DNA from: Xaviernesmea oryzae | Lineage (GTDB): Bacteria > Pseudomonadota > Alphaproteobacteria > Rhizobiales > Rhizobiaceae | Direction: 5' to 3' | Length of the DNA stretch: 64,000 nt | Assembly: GCF_900177415.1 (NCBI RefSeq) | Contig: NZ_FXAF01000011.1 | Location: 992,001-1,056,000 of the forward strand | Shown: positions 25,497 to 34,968 of the stretch, one piece after another | How positions within the stretch are numbered: the first letter of the stretch is position 1 | Layout: every line of letters begins with the position of its first letter | Made by a program: the position numbers and the translations under genes | The notes under the pieces: model-generated | Told to the model about the DNA's origin: nothing | What the model saw: only the letters and a program-made list of their open reading frames with translations | Databases searched by the model: none

Positions 25497-26510
25497 ATGG
25501 GCATGATGAATTCCACCGAAACCGTCCTCGATGAGAAGGCCATCATCGCCGCTGCCGAAAGCGCTCTTGCCGATATCGCCGCCATCCGGACCGAAGTCGC
25601 CAAGGTGATTTTCGGTCAGGAGAAGGTGGTCGAGAACACCCTCCTCGCCGTTCTGTCCGGCGGCCATGCGCTGCTCGTCGGCGTGCCGGGCCTCGCCAAG
25701 ACCAAGCTCGTCACGACGCTCGGCTCGGTGCTCGGCCTCGGCTCCAACCGCATCCAGTTCACCCCGGACCTGATGCCGTCGGATATCCTCGGCTCGGAAG
25801 TCATGGATACCGACGAGACGGGCCGCCGCTCCTTCCGCTTCGTCAAGGGGCCAGTCTTCGCCCAGCTCCTGATGGCCGACGAGATCAACCGCGCGTCGCC
25901 GCGCACCCAGTCGGCGCTCCTGCAGTCCATGCAGGAATATCACATCACCGTCGCCGGCCAGCGTTACGATCTGCCGGCCCCCTTCCACGTGCTCGCGACC
26001 CAGAACCCGCTGGAACAGGAAGGCACCTATCCGCTTCCGGAAGCCCAGCTCGACCGCTTCCTCCTGCAGGTCGACGTGCTCTATCCGGAACTCGCCGCCG
26101 AGCGGCAGATCCTGCTGGAAACGACCGGCCTTTCGGAAGCGAAGACGCGCGGGATCATCGATGCGGCGCGTCTTCAGGAAATCCAGGTCCTCATCCGCCA
26201 GATGCCGGTAAGCGACAAGGTGGTCGACGCGATCCTGTCGCTGGTGCGCTCCGCCCGCCCCGGCCACGGCAACGCCACCACCGACAAGCATGTCGCCTGG
26301 GGCCCCGGCCCCCGCGCAGGACAGTCGCTGATGCTGACCGCCCGCGCCCGCGCCCTTTACGAAGGCCGCCTCGCCCCCTCGCTCGATGACGTCTACGCGC
26401 TTGCCGAACCGGTTCTCGAGCACCGCATGGCGCTCACATTCGCGGCGCGCGCCGAAGGCATGTCGGTGCGCGACGTCATCGCCGGCCTGGTGAAGCAGGC
26501 TCGCGGGTAA
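25497..26510 (+). CDS. MoxR-family AAA+ ATPase
   Basis: A 337-residue MoxR ATPase. Walker A is GVPGLAKTKLV, Walker B LLMADEINRASPRTQSALL, sensor 1 FHVLATQNPLEQEGTYPLPEAQLDRF. MoxR proteins act as chaperones that insert cofactors or mature membrane complexes. GGAGAG lies 5 bp before the ATG at 25497; an ATG at 25482 has no site. It heads the DUF58, BatA/DUF4159 and membrane-protein operon. Confidence 0.92.
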   Translation: MGMMNSTETVLDEKAIIAAAESALADIAAIRTEVAKVIFGQEKVVENTLLAVLSGGHALLVGVPGLAKTKLVTTLGSVLGLGSNRIQFTPDLMPSDILGSEVMDTDETGRRSFRFVKGPVFAQLLMADEINRASPRTQSALLQSMQEYHITVAGQRYDLPAPFHVLATQNPLEQEGTYPLPEAQLDRFLLQVDVLYPELAAERQILLETTGLSEAKTRGIIDAARLQEIQVLIRQMPVSDKVVDAILSLVRSARPGHGNATTDKHVAWGPGPRAGQSLMLTARARALYEGRLAPSLDDVYALAEPVLEHRMALTFAARAEGMSVRDVIAGLVKQARG

Positions 26511-26537
26511 CGTCCGCCGGCTTAGAAAGGACAATGC

Positions 26538-27458
26538 GTGGCATCCATCGGCCAGATCGTAGAGCAGACACCGAGTAGCGAAGTCCTCTCCCGCGCCCAG
26601 GCGCGTGCCATCCTGGTGCCGGACTGCATGGTGGAGGCGAAGCGCATCGCCAATACGGTGATCGCCGGCTGGCATGGACGCCGCAAGCGCGGCATTGGCG
26701 AGAATTTCTGGCAGTTCCGGCCCTATGCGGAAGGCGAGAGCCTGTCGCGCATCGACTGGCGCCGCTCCGCCCGCGACGACCATACCTATGTCCGCGACCG
26801 CGAATGGGAAGCCGCTCACACCGTCTGGCTCTGGGCCGACATGTCGCCGTCGATGATGTACAAGTCGACGCTCGCCCTCGTCTCGAAGGAAAGCCGCGCG
26901 CTGGTGCTGATGCTGGCGCTTGCCGAAATCCTGGCCCGCTCCGGCGAGCGGATCGGATGTCCCGGCATCATGGAGCCGGTTTCGGCCCGCAACGCCGCCG
27001 AGCGGCTCGCCGCCGCCATCATGCACGCGCCGCTGACCACCGGCCTGCCGGAAACCGCCATGATCCGCGGCCACAGCGATATCGTTCTGATCGGCGATTT
27101 CCTCGATGATGCCGACCAGGTGATGGATCGTATCACGCCGCTCGGACGCCGGGGCCTGCGCGGCCACGTGGTCGAGATCGCCGATCCGGCCGAGGAGACT
27201 TTCCCCTATACCGGACGCACGGAATTCACCGATCCCGAAACCGGCGAAAAGCTCGTCTCCGGCCGCGCGGAAACGATCCGCGAGGATTACCAGCGCGCCT
27301 ATCTCGCCCGCCGCGAGGCGCTCGGCGAAGGACTGCGCCGGCTCGGCTGGAGCTTCGTCTTCCACCGGACCGATCATCTCGCATCCGAGGCGCTGGTTGC
27401 CGTCCATAGCTATCTGTCCGGCATGCCGGCGCGCCGTTCGGGCGGAGAACGGCCATGA
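26538..27458 (+). CDS. DUF58 domain protein, MoxR partner
   Basis: A 306-residue protein with the DUF58 signature IGENFWQFRPYAEGESLSRIDWRRSARDDHTYVRDREWE followed by a vWA-like domain (VWLWADMSPSMMYKS, a MIDAS-like DxSxS). Such proteins are encoded beside MoxR. The start is a GTG at 26538 behind AAAGGA. It overlaps the next gene by 4 bp. Confidence 0.9.
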   Translation: MASIGQIVEQTPSSEVLSRAQARAILVPDCMVEAKRIANTVIAGWHGRRKRGIGENFWQFRPYAEGESLSRIDWRRSARDDHTYVRDREWEAAHTVWLWADMSPSMMYKSTLALVSKESRALVLMLALAEILARSGERIGCPGIMEPVSARNAAERLAAAIMHAPLTTGLPETAMIRGHSDIVLIGDFLDDADQVMDRITPLGRRGLRGHVVEIADPAEETFPYTGRTEFTDPETGEKLVSGRAETIREDYQRAYLARREALGEGLRRLGWSFVFHRTDHLASEALVAVHSYLSGMPARRSGGERP

Positions 27459-30304
27459 TGAGCGCGCTCGCTTTCGCAAATCCCGCCATTCTCTTCGGCC
27501 TCATCGCATTGCCGGTCATCTGGTGGCTCCTGCGCCTCACGCCGCCGCGGCCGAAGGCGGAGGTCTTTCCGCCCCTGAAGATCCTCGCGAGCGTTCTGAA
27601 GCGCGAGGAAACGCCGTCGAAAAGCCCCTGGTGGCTGACGCTTCTGCGCATGCTGCTCGCCGCCGCCGTGATCCTGGCGATCGCCGATCCGGTGATGAAC
27701 CCGCGCGCCAGCTCGCTGAACGGCGGAGGGCCGCTCGTTCTCGTCGTGGACAACGGCTGGGCGACCGCCGCCGATTGGGAACGCCGCGTCCGGACCGCCG
27801 ACCTTCTGATCGACGATGCCGAAAGCGCCGACGTGCCCGTCTCGATCACCTTCACCGCCGATACGAGCCACGAGGCCGTGCCGGGAACTGCCGCGGCCGC
27901 CCGCGACAAGCTCGCCGCCGCAAGCCCCAGGCCGCTCGTGCCGGATCGCGCCCGCGCCGCCGAAGCCGTCAGCGAAGCCATGAACGGCACGCGCCCCGGC
28001 ACGCTCGTCATTCTCTCCGACGGTATCGCCGCCCCGGATGACGATGAGGCCATGTCGGCGCTCGCCGCCCTGTCGCCGACCGAGATGCGCCTCATCGAAG
28101 GCGACGGGCACAGCGCCGTCGCGATCACCGATGCGGTCAACAATGCCGGCGCCATGTCGGTCACCGCGACCCGCCTTTCGACCGCCGCGCCGCAACAATT
28201 GACCGTCAACGCGCTCGACACGCAGGGTCGCGCGCTCGCCGCCGGAACGCTGGACTTCGCAGCCGGTGCATCGACGGCGACGGCAGAGATCACGTCGCCC
28301 TTCGAGCTGCGCAATGATTTCGCACGTCTCGGCGTCGAGGGTCTTGCGACGGCCGGCGCCGCGCATCTTCTCGACGACGGCTTCAAGCGCCGCCGCGTCG
28401 CGCTGATTGCCGGCGAAAGCGGCAGCGATTTCCAGCCGCTGCTCCAGCCGCTCTATTACATCAGCCGCGCGCTGCAACCCTATGCGGACATCATCCAGCC
28501 GAACACCGCCGATCTTTCCGTCTCGATCCCGCAGATCCTCGAAGGCAATCCGTCCGCCATCATCATGGCCGATGTCGGCCGCCTGCCGGCCGAAACCTAC
28601 GCGCCGCTGCAGCAATGGATTTCCCGTGGCGGCACGCTGATCCGCTTCGCCGGCCCGCGCCTTGCCGCCGCACCCGCCGACGATCCGCTCGTGCCGGTCA
28701 TCCTGCGTCAGGGCGAACGCGCCCTCGGCGGCGCCATGTCCTGGTCCGAACCCCAGTCGCTTGCCGATTTCCCCGGCTTCGGTCCCTTCGCCGGCATGCC
28801 GCGCGCCGCCGACATCACCGTCACCCGCCAGGTGCTTGCCGAACCGACGCCGGACCTTGCGGAACGCACCTGGGCAAGCCTTGCCGACGGCACGCCTCTC
28901 ATCACTGAAAAGGAAGTCGAGGCCGGCCGCATCGTGCTCTTCCACACGAGCGCCGAGGCGACCTGGTCGAACCTGCCGCTCTCCGGCAATTTCGTCGAGA
29001 TGCTGCGCCGTCTCGTCCAGCTCGCCCGCGCCGGCGGCGCGGCCTCCTCCGGCTCCGGCACCGATGGCGCAGCCGCCGCGACGCTGCCGCCCTATCGCCT
29101 TCTGACGGCCGACGGCATCCTGACCACCGAGACCGGCACCGCGCGGCCGATCGCGGTCGCCGCCGGTCAGACGCCGGTCGCAAGCTTCGACCATCCGCCC
29201 GGCCTCTACGGCACGGAGGACGGCTTCACCGCCGTCAACCTGCTCGCCCCCCGCACCGTCATCGCCCCCTTCGATCCGGCGGCAGCCGGCCGGCCGATCG
29301 CCCGCGAGGGTCTTGCGGGCGGCGAAGCCGTCTCGCTCCGCCCTGCCCTGTTCGCCGCGGCCTTCGCGCTTCTGGTGCTCGACAGCCTGGTCGTGCTCTT
29401 CATGAACGGCGCCTTCTCCCGCGTGCCGCGTGGCCCTCGCCGCGGCCGCGGCGCCGCCACCGCCGCGATCGCAGCCCTCGCCTTCGGCCTTTTCGCCTTC
29501 GCACCCGGACAGGGCCAGGCGCAGGAGATGCAGCCCAGAGCCGGCTCGAAACCCGGCGACGAGCAGATCCTCGAGCGGCTCGACACCACCCATCTCGCCT
29601 ATGTCGTCACCGGCGAAGGGGATGTCGATCGCCTGTCCGAACAGGGTCTCGAAGGCCTGAGCCAGTTCCTCACCTATCGCACGACGCTCGAACCCGGCGC
29701 GCCGGTCGGCCTCGACATCACCAAGGACGAGCTCTCCTTCTATCCGATCATCTACTGGCCGATCTCCGCCAACGCGCCCATGCCGTCGCAGGCGGCGATC
29801 TCGCGCATCGACGCCTATATGCGCAACGGCGGCACCGTGCTCTTCGATACTCGCGACCAGTATTCGGCGCTCGACGGCGGCGGCACGACGCCGAATGGCG
29901 AACGCCTGCAGGCGATCCTTGCCAACATCGACATTCCGCCGCTGGAGCCGACACCCGAGGATCACGTCCTCACGCGTTCCTTCTACCTGCTGACCAACTT
30001 TCCCGGCCGCTATACCGGCAGCCCGCTCTGGGTCGAGGCTCGGCAGGATGCGAGGGCGTCCGGCGCGCAGCTTTCCTCGTCCGGCGACGGCGTGACGCCG
30101 CTTCTCATCACCGGCAACGACTTTGCCGGCGCCTGGGCGATCGATCCCCAGGGCGCGCCGGTCCTGCCGACCGTGCCGCCGGACGAGATGCAGCGCGAAT
30201 ACGCCTACCGCGCCGGCGTCAACATCATGATGTACATGCTCACCGGCAACTACAAAGCCGACCAGGTGCACGTGCCGGCTCTGCTTGAGCGGCTGGGACA
30301 GTAG
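27455..30304 (+). CDS. BatA-like membrane protein with C-terminal DUF4159
   Basis: A 949-residue protein. The N-terminus is the BatA-type two-span anchor (PAILFGLIALPVIWWLLRL and WWLTLLRMLLAAAVILAIADPV), followed by a vWA-like domain (LVLVVDNG), a glutamine-amidotransferase-like region, a span near residue 640 (LFAAAFALLVLDSLVVLF), another near 670, and a C-terminal DUF4159 domain from about 700 (LAYVVTGEGDVDRLSEQGLEGLSQFL). It is coupled to the DUF58 gene by an ATGA overlap. Probably part of a MoxR-assisted membrane complex; its substrate is unknown. Confidence 0.88.
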   Translation: MMSALAFANPAILFGLIALPVIWWLLRLTPPRPKAEVFPPLKILASVLKREETPSKSPWWLTLLRMLLAAAVILAIADPVMNPRASSLNGGGPLVLVVDNGWATAADWERRVRTADLLIDDAESADVPVSITFTADTSHEAVPGTAAAARDKLAAASPRPLVPDRARAAEAVSEAMNGTRPGTLVILSDGIAAPDDDEAMSALAALSPTEMRLIEGDGHSAVAITDAVNNAGAMSVTATRLSTAAPQQLTVNALDTQGRALAAGTLDFAAGASTATAEITSPFELRNDFARLGVEGLATAGAAHLLDDGFKRRRVALIAGESGSDFQPLLQPLYYISRALQPYADIIQPNTADLSVSIPQILEGNPSAIIMADVGRLPAETYAPLQQWISRGGTLIRFAGPRLAAAPADDPLVPVILRQGERALGGAMSWSEPQSLADFPGFGPFAGMPRAADITVTRQVLAEPTPDLAERTWASLADGTPLITEKEVEAGRIVLFHTSAEATWSNLPLSGNFVEMLRRLVQLARAGGAASSGSGTDGAAAATLPPYRLLTADGILTTETGTARPIAVAAGQTPVASFDHPPGLYGTEDGFTAVNLLAPRTVIAPFDPAAAGRPIAREGLAGGEAVSLRPALFAAAFALLVLDSLVVLFMNGAFSRVPRGPRRGRGAATAAIAALAFGLFAFAPGQGQAQEMQPRAGSKPGDEQILERLDTTHLAYVVTGEGDVDRLSEQGLEGLSQFLTYRTTLEPGAPVGLDITKDELSFYPIIYWPISANAPMPSQAAISRIDAYMRNGGTVLFDTRDQYSALDGGGTTPNGERLQAILANIDIPPLEPTPEDHVLTRSFYLLTNFPGRYTGSPLWVEARQDARASGAQLSSSGDGVTPLLITGNDFAGAWAIDPQGAPVLPTVPPDEMQREYAYRAGVNIMMYMLTGNYKADQVHVPALLERLGQ

Positions 30305-30619
30305 GGAAAGGCGGTTGCGCATGGTCCATCGCCCTTCATCCGGCACCGTCCTTCGAACCCTTCCTTCGGCAAGTGGCATGGCGGCATGCCTTACGCGGGA
30401 AAGCGGTGCATCTGGCCGATCTCCCCCCTTGAGGGGGAGATGCCCGGCAGGGCAGAGGGGGGTGCCGGCCTGCACATCATCAAGCTTCCTATTTGGCGCA
30501 CCGTTGCTACCCCCCTCTGTCACTCTCGTGACATCTCCCCCTCAAGGGGGGAGATCTGTGGGAGTACGCCGCTCCGTCCGGCCAAATGCAATTTCCCTCC
30601 CAGATGAAGGGAAAACCTC
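30305..30619. other. Intra-operon gap filled mostly by a palindromic repeat
   Basis: This 315-bp gap within an otherwise tight operon is occupied by the repeat at 30418-30556 and flanking sequence. No reading frame looks real. Confidence 0.6.
30418..30556. repeat. Palindromic repeat with 25-bp inverted ends
   Basis: Positions 30418-30442 and 30532-30556 are exact inverse complements of 25 bp (core CTCCCCCCTTGAGGGGGAG), and each arm is itself a near-palindrome. The interior has a second weaker pair, GAGGGGGGT and ACCCCCCTC. It resembles the dispersed palindromic elements of rhizobial genomes and splits the MoxR operon. Confidence 0.9.
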
Positions 30620-32686
30620 ATGACCATAGAATTCGCACCCTTCTTCTCCTGGCCTCTTCTTGCCGGCTTCGGCGTCTTCGCGCTGATCCTCGCCGCGCTC
30701 GGTTTCTGGCGTGGCGTGCGGGGTGCGACGCTGCGCACGCTGGCGCTCGCCGCCCTGCTTCTGGCGCTCGCCAATCCGATGCTGACGCAGGAGGATCGCG
30801 AGCCGCTCTCGACCATCGTGCCGGTCATCGTCGACCGTTCCCAGAGCCAGGATACCGCCGAACGCCGGGAGCAGACCGACGAGGCGCTTGCGAGCCTCCA
30901 GGACCGTTTCTCGCGCTACCCGCGCATCGAGACCCGCGTCGTCGAGGTCGATGACGACGGGGATACCGATACGCCGGCGACCAAGCTTTTCACCGCGCTC
31001 CGCTCGGCGATCTCCGACGTTCCGCCGGCCCGCATCGGCGGCGCGGTCTTCCTGACCGACGGCCAGATCCACGACCTCCCCGGCATCAACCAGGACCTCG
31101 GATTCAACGCTCCCGTCCACGGCCTCATCACCGGTCAGCCGGACGAGTTCGACCGCCGCGTCGAAGTGGTGCGCGCGCCCCGGTTCGGGATTGTCGGCGA
31201 AGCACAGGAACTGACGCTGCGCGTCTTCGACGACGGCCGCTCCAATGGCGGTACGGCCGAGGTGACGGTGCGCATGAACGGCCAGCAGATCGCCACGCTC
31301 CAGGCGACACCGGGCGCCGAGACGCCCTTTTCCTTCACCGTCGCGCGCGGCGGCAACAACGTGATGGAATTCTCCGTCGCCGAGCTTCCGGGCGAAGTCA
31401 CGACCGCCAACAACCGCGCCGTCCATGTCATCGACGGCATCCGCCAGAACCTGCGCGTCCTGCTCGTCTCCGGGGAGCCGCATGCGGGCGAGCGCGCCTG
31501 GCGCAACCTGTTGAAGTCCGACGCCTCCGTCGATCTCGTCCATTTCACCATCCTGCGCCCGCCGGAAAAGCAGGACGGCACGCCGATCAACGAACTGTCG
31601 CTGATCGCCTTCCCGACCCGTGAGCTATTCGTCGAGAGGATCAAGGATTTCGACCTGATCATCTTCGACCGCTACAAGCACCGCGGCGTCCTGCCGATCC
31701 TCTATTACGATTACATCGCCCAATACGTGCAGAACGGCGGCGCGCTGCTGATCGCCGCGGGGCCCGAACATGCGGGCGAGGATTCCATCGCATCGACGCC
31801 GCTGGAACAGGTCCTACCCGCCGCCCCGACCGGCCAGGTCCACAACGCAGCGTTCTTCCCGCATCTTTCCGAAGCCGGCCAGAAGCACCCGGTCACCCGC
31901 GGGCTCGACGGTTCGGGCCAGAATCCGCCTGCCTGGGGCCGCTGGTTCCGCACCATCGATGTCGGCACGCCGCAGGGCCAGACCGTCATGGAAGGCGACG
32001 GCAACCGCCCCCTCCTCGTCCTCAACCGGCAGGGCCAGGGCCGCGTCGCCATGCTGCTCTCCGATCAGGGCTGGCTCTGGGCGCGCGGCTTCGAAGGCGG
32101 CGGCCCGCATGTCTCGCTCTATCGCCGCATCGCCCACTGGCTGATGAAGGAGCCGGAGCTCGAGGAAGAGGCGCTGACCGCCCGCGCCGTCGGCCGCACG
32201 CTGGAAGCGACCCGCCAGACGATCGGCGACGATCCCGGCCCCGCGACCATCCGCTATCCGTCCGGCCGCACCGAGACGGTGCCGATGACTGAAGCCGGTC
32301 CCGGCCAATACCGGCTGGAGCGCCGCATGGAGGAGACCGGCCTTTTCGAGGTCACAAACGGCGAGTTCTCGACCCTCGTGCATGTCGGCACCGTCGATGC
32401 GCCGGAATTCAAGGCGATGATCTCGACCGAGGAGACCCTGCAGCCCTATGCCGACAAGACCAGGGGCCTCGTCACCCGCGTCGCCTCGGGAAGCGGCATA
32501 TCGCTGCCGGATATCCTGCCGGTGCGCGGTGAGGTGCGCGTCAGCGATCCGGATCGCATGGTCATCCGGCTCACCGACGAGACCGTGCTGCGCGGCATCA
32601 ACACGCTGCCGCTGTTTGCCGGCTTTGCCGGCCTCGCCGCGCTGCTCTTCGCCGTCTCCGCCATGTGGTGGCGCGAGGGCCGGTAA
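30620..32686 (+). CDS. Membrane protein with glutamine-amidotransferase-like domain
   Basis: A 688-residue protein. Two N-terminal spans (LLAGFGVFALILAALGFW, LALAALLLALANPML) precede a vWA-like domain (IVPVIVDRSQSQDTAERR, GGAVFLTDGQIHDL). A class I amidotransferase-like fold follows (LRVLLVSGEPHAGERAWRNLL, DFDLIIFDRYKHRG, QNGGALLIAAGPEHAG), and a final span at the C-terminus (LFAGFAGLAALLFAVSAMWW). It has the same architecture family as the preceding BatA/DUF4159 protein. Function unknown beyond the MoxR context. Confidence 0.85.
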   Translation: MTIEFAPFFSWPLLAGFGVFALILAALGFWRGVRGATLRTLALAALLLALANPMLTQEDREPLSTIVPVIVDRSQSQDTAERREQTDEALASLQDRFSRYPRIETRVVEVDDDGDTDTPATKLFTALRSAISDVPPARIGGAVFLTDGQIHDLPGINQDLGFNAPVHGLITGQPDEFDRRVEVVRAPRFGIVGEAQELTLRVFDDGRSNGGTAEVTVRMNGQQIATLQATPGAETPFSFTVARGGNNVMEFSVAELPGEVTTANNRAVHVIDGIRQNLRVLLVSGEPHAGERAWRNLLKSDASVDLVHFTILRPPEKQDGTPINELSLIAFPTRELFVERIKDFDLIIFDRYKHRGVLPILYYDYIAQYVQNGGALLIAAGPEHAGEDSIASTPLEQVLPAAPTGQVHNAAFFPHLSEAGQKHPVTRGLDGSGQNPPAWGRWFRTIDVGTPQGQTVMEGDGNRPLLVLNRQGQGRVAMLLSDQGWLWARGFEGGGPHVSLYRRIAHWLMKEPELEEEALTARAVGRTLEATRQTIGDDPGPATIRYPSGRTETVPMTEAGPGQYRLERRMEETGLFEVTNGEFSTLVHVGTVDAPEFKAMISTEETLQPYADKTRGLVTRVASGSGISLPDILPVRGEVRVSDPDRMVIRLTDETVLRGINTLPLFAGFAGLAALLFAVSAMWWREGR

Positions 32687-32690
32687 GAAC

Positions 32691-33107
32691 ATGTCCCGAC
32701 TGGAAGTGACCGCCTCGCCCTCGAGCGACGAACTGGCTGTGATCGGCGAAGGCCTCTCCGCCTTCAACGACGCCGATGTCGGACCTTCGCAGCGCAAGCC
32801 GCTCGCCGTTCTGATCCGCGATGTCGAAGGAAGCGTGGTCGGCGGGCTGTCGGGCTATACCGCCTGGGGCTGGCTTTTCACCCAGTGGCTCTTCATCCCG
32901 GAAGCACTGCGCGGCAGCGGCATGGCCGGCAGGCTGCTGGCGGAAGCGGAGAATGAGGCACGCGCCCGCGGCTGCCACGGCGCCTGGATCGATACGTTCA
33001 GCCCCCTCGCCCGCAAGGCCTACATGCGCCAGGGCTACGAGATCTTCGGCGAGCTGCCGGATTTTCCGAAGGGCCGCACCCGCACCTTCCTCAAAAAGGC
33101 GCTTTAG
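32691..33107 (+). CDS. GNAT acetyltransferase (tandem copy 1)
   Basis: A 138-residue acetyltransferase. The CoA-binding segment is IPEALRGSGMAGRLLAEAENEARARGC, followed by AYMRQGYEIFGELPDF. The ATG is 2 bp after the stop of the membrane-protein gene. The next gene is a clear paralogue. Confidence 0.88.
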   Translation: MSRLEVTASPSSDELAVIGEGLSAFNDADVGPSQRKPLAVLIRDVEGSVVGGLSGYTAWGWLFTQWLFIPEALRGSGMAGRLLAEAENEARARGCHGAWIDTFSPLARKAYMRQGYEIFGELPDFPKGRTRTFLKKAL

Positions 33108-33148
33108 GCTATCCATTCGCTCTCAAACTCCCGGACGGGACAGAGCGC

Positions 33149-33568
33149 ATGGATATCGAGCTGAAACTCACCGAAGGCGTTGCGCCCGAGGAAGAGGAAA
33201 TCATCCTCAATCGCCTGAAGGCCTATAACGTCGCGACGTTCGGGCAGAGCGACCGCCGGGAGCTCGCCGTGCCGCTCTACGATGACGGCGGCAAGGTCAT
33301 CGGCGGATTGACTGGCTATACCGGGCGCGGCTGGCTCTATGTCGCGATGCTTTACATTCCCGACGCGTTGCGCGGCCGGGGGCTTGCCGCCCGCATGCTG
33401 GACATGGCCGAAGCGGAGGCCCGCGCCCGCGGCTGCATCGGCGCCTATATCGACACGATGAACCCGCAGGCCCTCAGGCTTTATCTGAAGCAGGGCTATC
33501 GCGAGATCGGCAGGCTGAGGGACCTCGCGGGAGGCCATTCGGTGACCTGGCTGGAAAAGCGGTTCTGA
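33149..33568 (+). CDS. GNAT acetyltransferase (tandem copy 2)
   Basis: A 139-residue paralogue of the preceding gene, with IPDALRGRGLAARMLDMAEAEARARGCIGAYIDTMNPQAL and LYLKQGYREIGRL. GGLTGYTGRGWLYV aligns with GGLSGYTAWGWLFT of copy 1. The pair probably arose by tandem duplication. Substrate unknown. Confidence 0.88.
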   Translation: MDIELKLTEGVAPEEEEIILNRLKAYNVATFGQSDRRELAVPLYDDGGKVIGGLTGYTGRGWLYVAMLYIPDALRGRGLAARMLDMAEAEARARGCIGAYIDTMNPQALRLYLKQGYREIGRLRDLAGGHSVTWLEKRF

Positions 33569-33581
33569 ATTTCCCCGGAGA

Positions 33582-34895
33582 TCAGGCGAGCGAAGCCTCG
33601 CGCGTTTCCGCGTTGATCAGGGTCGCGGCGAATGCGGCGACCACCAGCAGGCCGGCGAAGATGCCGATCGTCAGCCCGAAACCCTGCGCCACGACATAGC
33701 CCACCAGCGACGGGGCGAGCAGCCCGCCGAGCCGCGCCATGGCGCCGGCCGCCCCCATGCCCGTCGCGCGCGACGTCGTCGGATAGAGTTCCGGCGTATA
33801 GGCATAAAGCGCGCCCCAGGTGCCGAGCAGCGCAAAACTCATGACCAGCAGCGAAATCCCGATGAGGAGAGCAAACGGCGCCATGACGAAGAGCAGGCAG
33901 CCGAGGGCGGAGAGCAGGCAGAAGCCGATCAGCGTCGGCTTGCGGCCCCATTTCTCGACCCCGTAGGCCGCGAGCGCATAACCCGGAAGCTGCGCGAGCG
34001 CCACCAGAACCAGGAACCCGTAACCGCGCACGAAGCCGAAGCCGTCGCCCGCGAGCCTCGCCGGCATCCAGGTGAAGACGCCGTAATAGGAGACGGAGAC
34101 GAGAAACCATATCGCCAGTATCATGAGGCTGCGCTGGCGCAGCTCGCCGGAGAAGATGCCGGTCGCCCGGACCGGCGCGGGCGTGACGAGGCTGGTCCCG
34201 GCCGGAAGCTGCGCATGGCCGTTGACGACCAGCATCCGGTCGACGATCGCCTTGGCCTCGTCTCCCCGGCCGGAACGCATCAGATAGAGCGGCGATTCGG
34301 GTACGAGGAAGCGCAGGCCGATGCCGATGATCGCGGGAAGCGCGGTGACCGCGAAGATGTATCGCCAGGCATCCGCCACTTCCGCAAGGCTCGCCGCCCA
34401 GGCGGCCAGCGCGACGATCAGTGTGCCGACCGCCCAGAAGCCTTCGAGGAGCACCAGCCAGCGGCCGCGGTTCTTGGCCGGCAGGAATTCCGCCATCATG
34501 GCGTAGTCGACGGGAAGCGTGCCGCCGACGGCGGCGCCCGTCAGGAAGCGGAGCACGAGCAGGATGGTGAAATCGGGCGCGAAGATCGAAAGCGTGCCGA
34601 ACAGCGCGTCGCAGGCGACGGTGACGATCAGCACGCGCCGGCGGCCGATCCTGTCGGCGAGCCTGCCGAAACCGATCGCGCCGAGCAGCATGCCGAGGAA
34701 GAAGACCGTGCCTGTCTGCAGCGCCTGGGGCACCGTCAGCCCGAAGGTCGCCGCGATCGATGCCGCGGTGAAGCCGACGGCCAGAACCTGCATTGCGTCC
34801 GCTGTCCAGACGAGGCCGAATATCCCCATCAACCGCCGCTGATAAGTCCCGGCCCCCGCGCGGTTGAGCGCCTCGTCCATGGTAATCGCCGTCAT
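33582..34895 (-). CDS. MFS transporter (metabolite:H+ symporter/SV2-like)
   Basis: A 437-residue 12-span protein. FGRLADRIGRRRVLIVTVACDALFG is the A-motif loop and EFLPAKNRGRWLVLLEGFWAVGTL the family central segment; TPELYPTTSRATGMG in the C-half is typical of sugar- or aromatic-acid-transporting members. Substrate unknown. It converges with the GNAT gene 13 bp away. Confidence 0.88.
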   Translation of the reverse strand: MTAITMDEALNRAGAGTYQRRLMGIFGLVWTADAMQVLAVGFTAASIAATFGLTVPQALQTGTVFFLGMLLGAIGFGRLADRIGRRRVLIVTVACDALFGTLSIFAPDFTILLVLRFLTGAAVGGTLPVDYAMMAEFLPAKNRGRWLVLLEGFWAVGTLIVALAAWAASLAEVADAWRYIFAVTALPAIIGIGLRFLVPESPLYLMRSGRGDEAKAIVDRMLVVNGHAQLPAGTSLVTPAPVRATGIFSGELRQRSLMILAIWFLVSVSYYGVFTWMPARLAGDGFGFVRGYGFLVLVALAQLPGYALAAYGVEKWGRKPTLIGFCLLSALGCLLFVMAPFALLIGISLLVMSFALLGTWGALYAYTPELYPTTSRATGMGAAGAMARLGGLLAPSLVGYVVAQGFGLTIGIFAGLLVVAAFAATLINAETREASLA

Positions 34896-34968
34896 TGCCC
34901 CACCCCCTGAATTGGCGAATATCGCCGGCGGTCATTGCCGGTCCGTCCTAGGGCTTAATGGAATTGTC

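Noticed and set aside
27410..30523. A minus-strand open frame of over 1000 codons antisense to the BatA/DUF4159 gene
   Set aside because: Same antisense artefact; the plus-strand gene has clear domains, start coupling and operon context.
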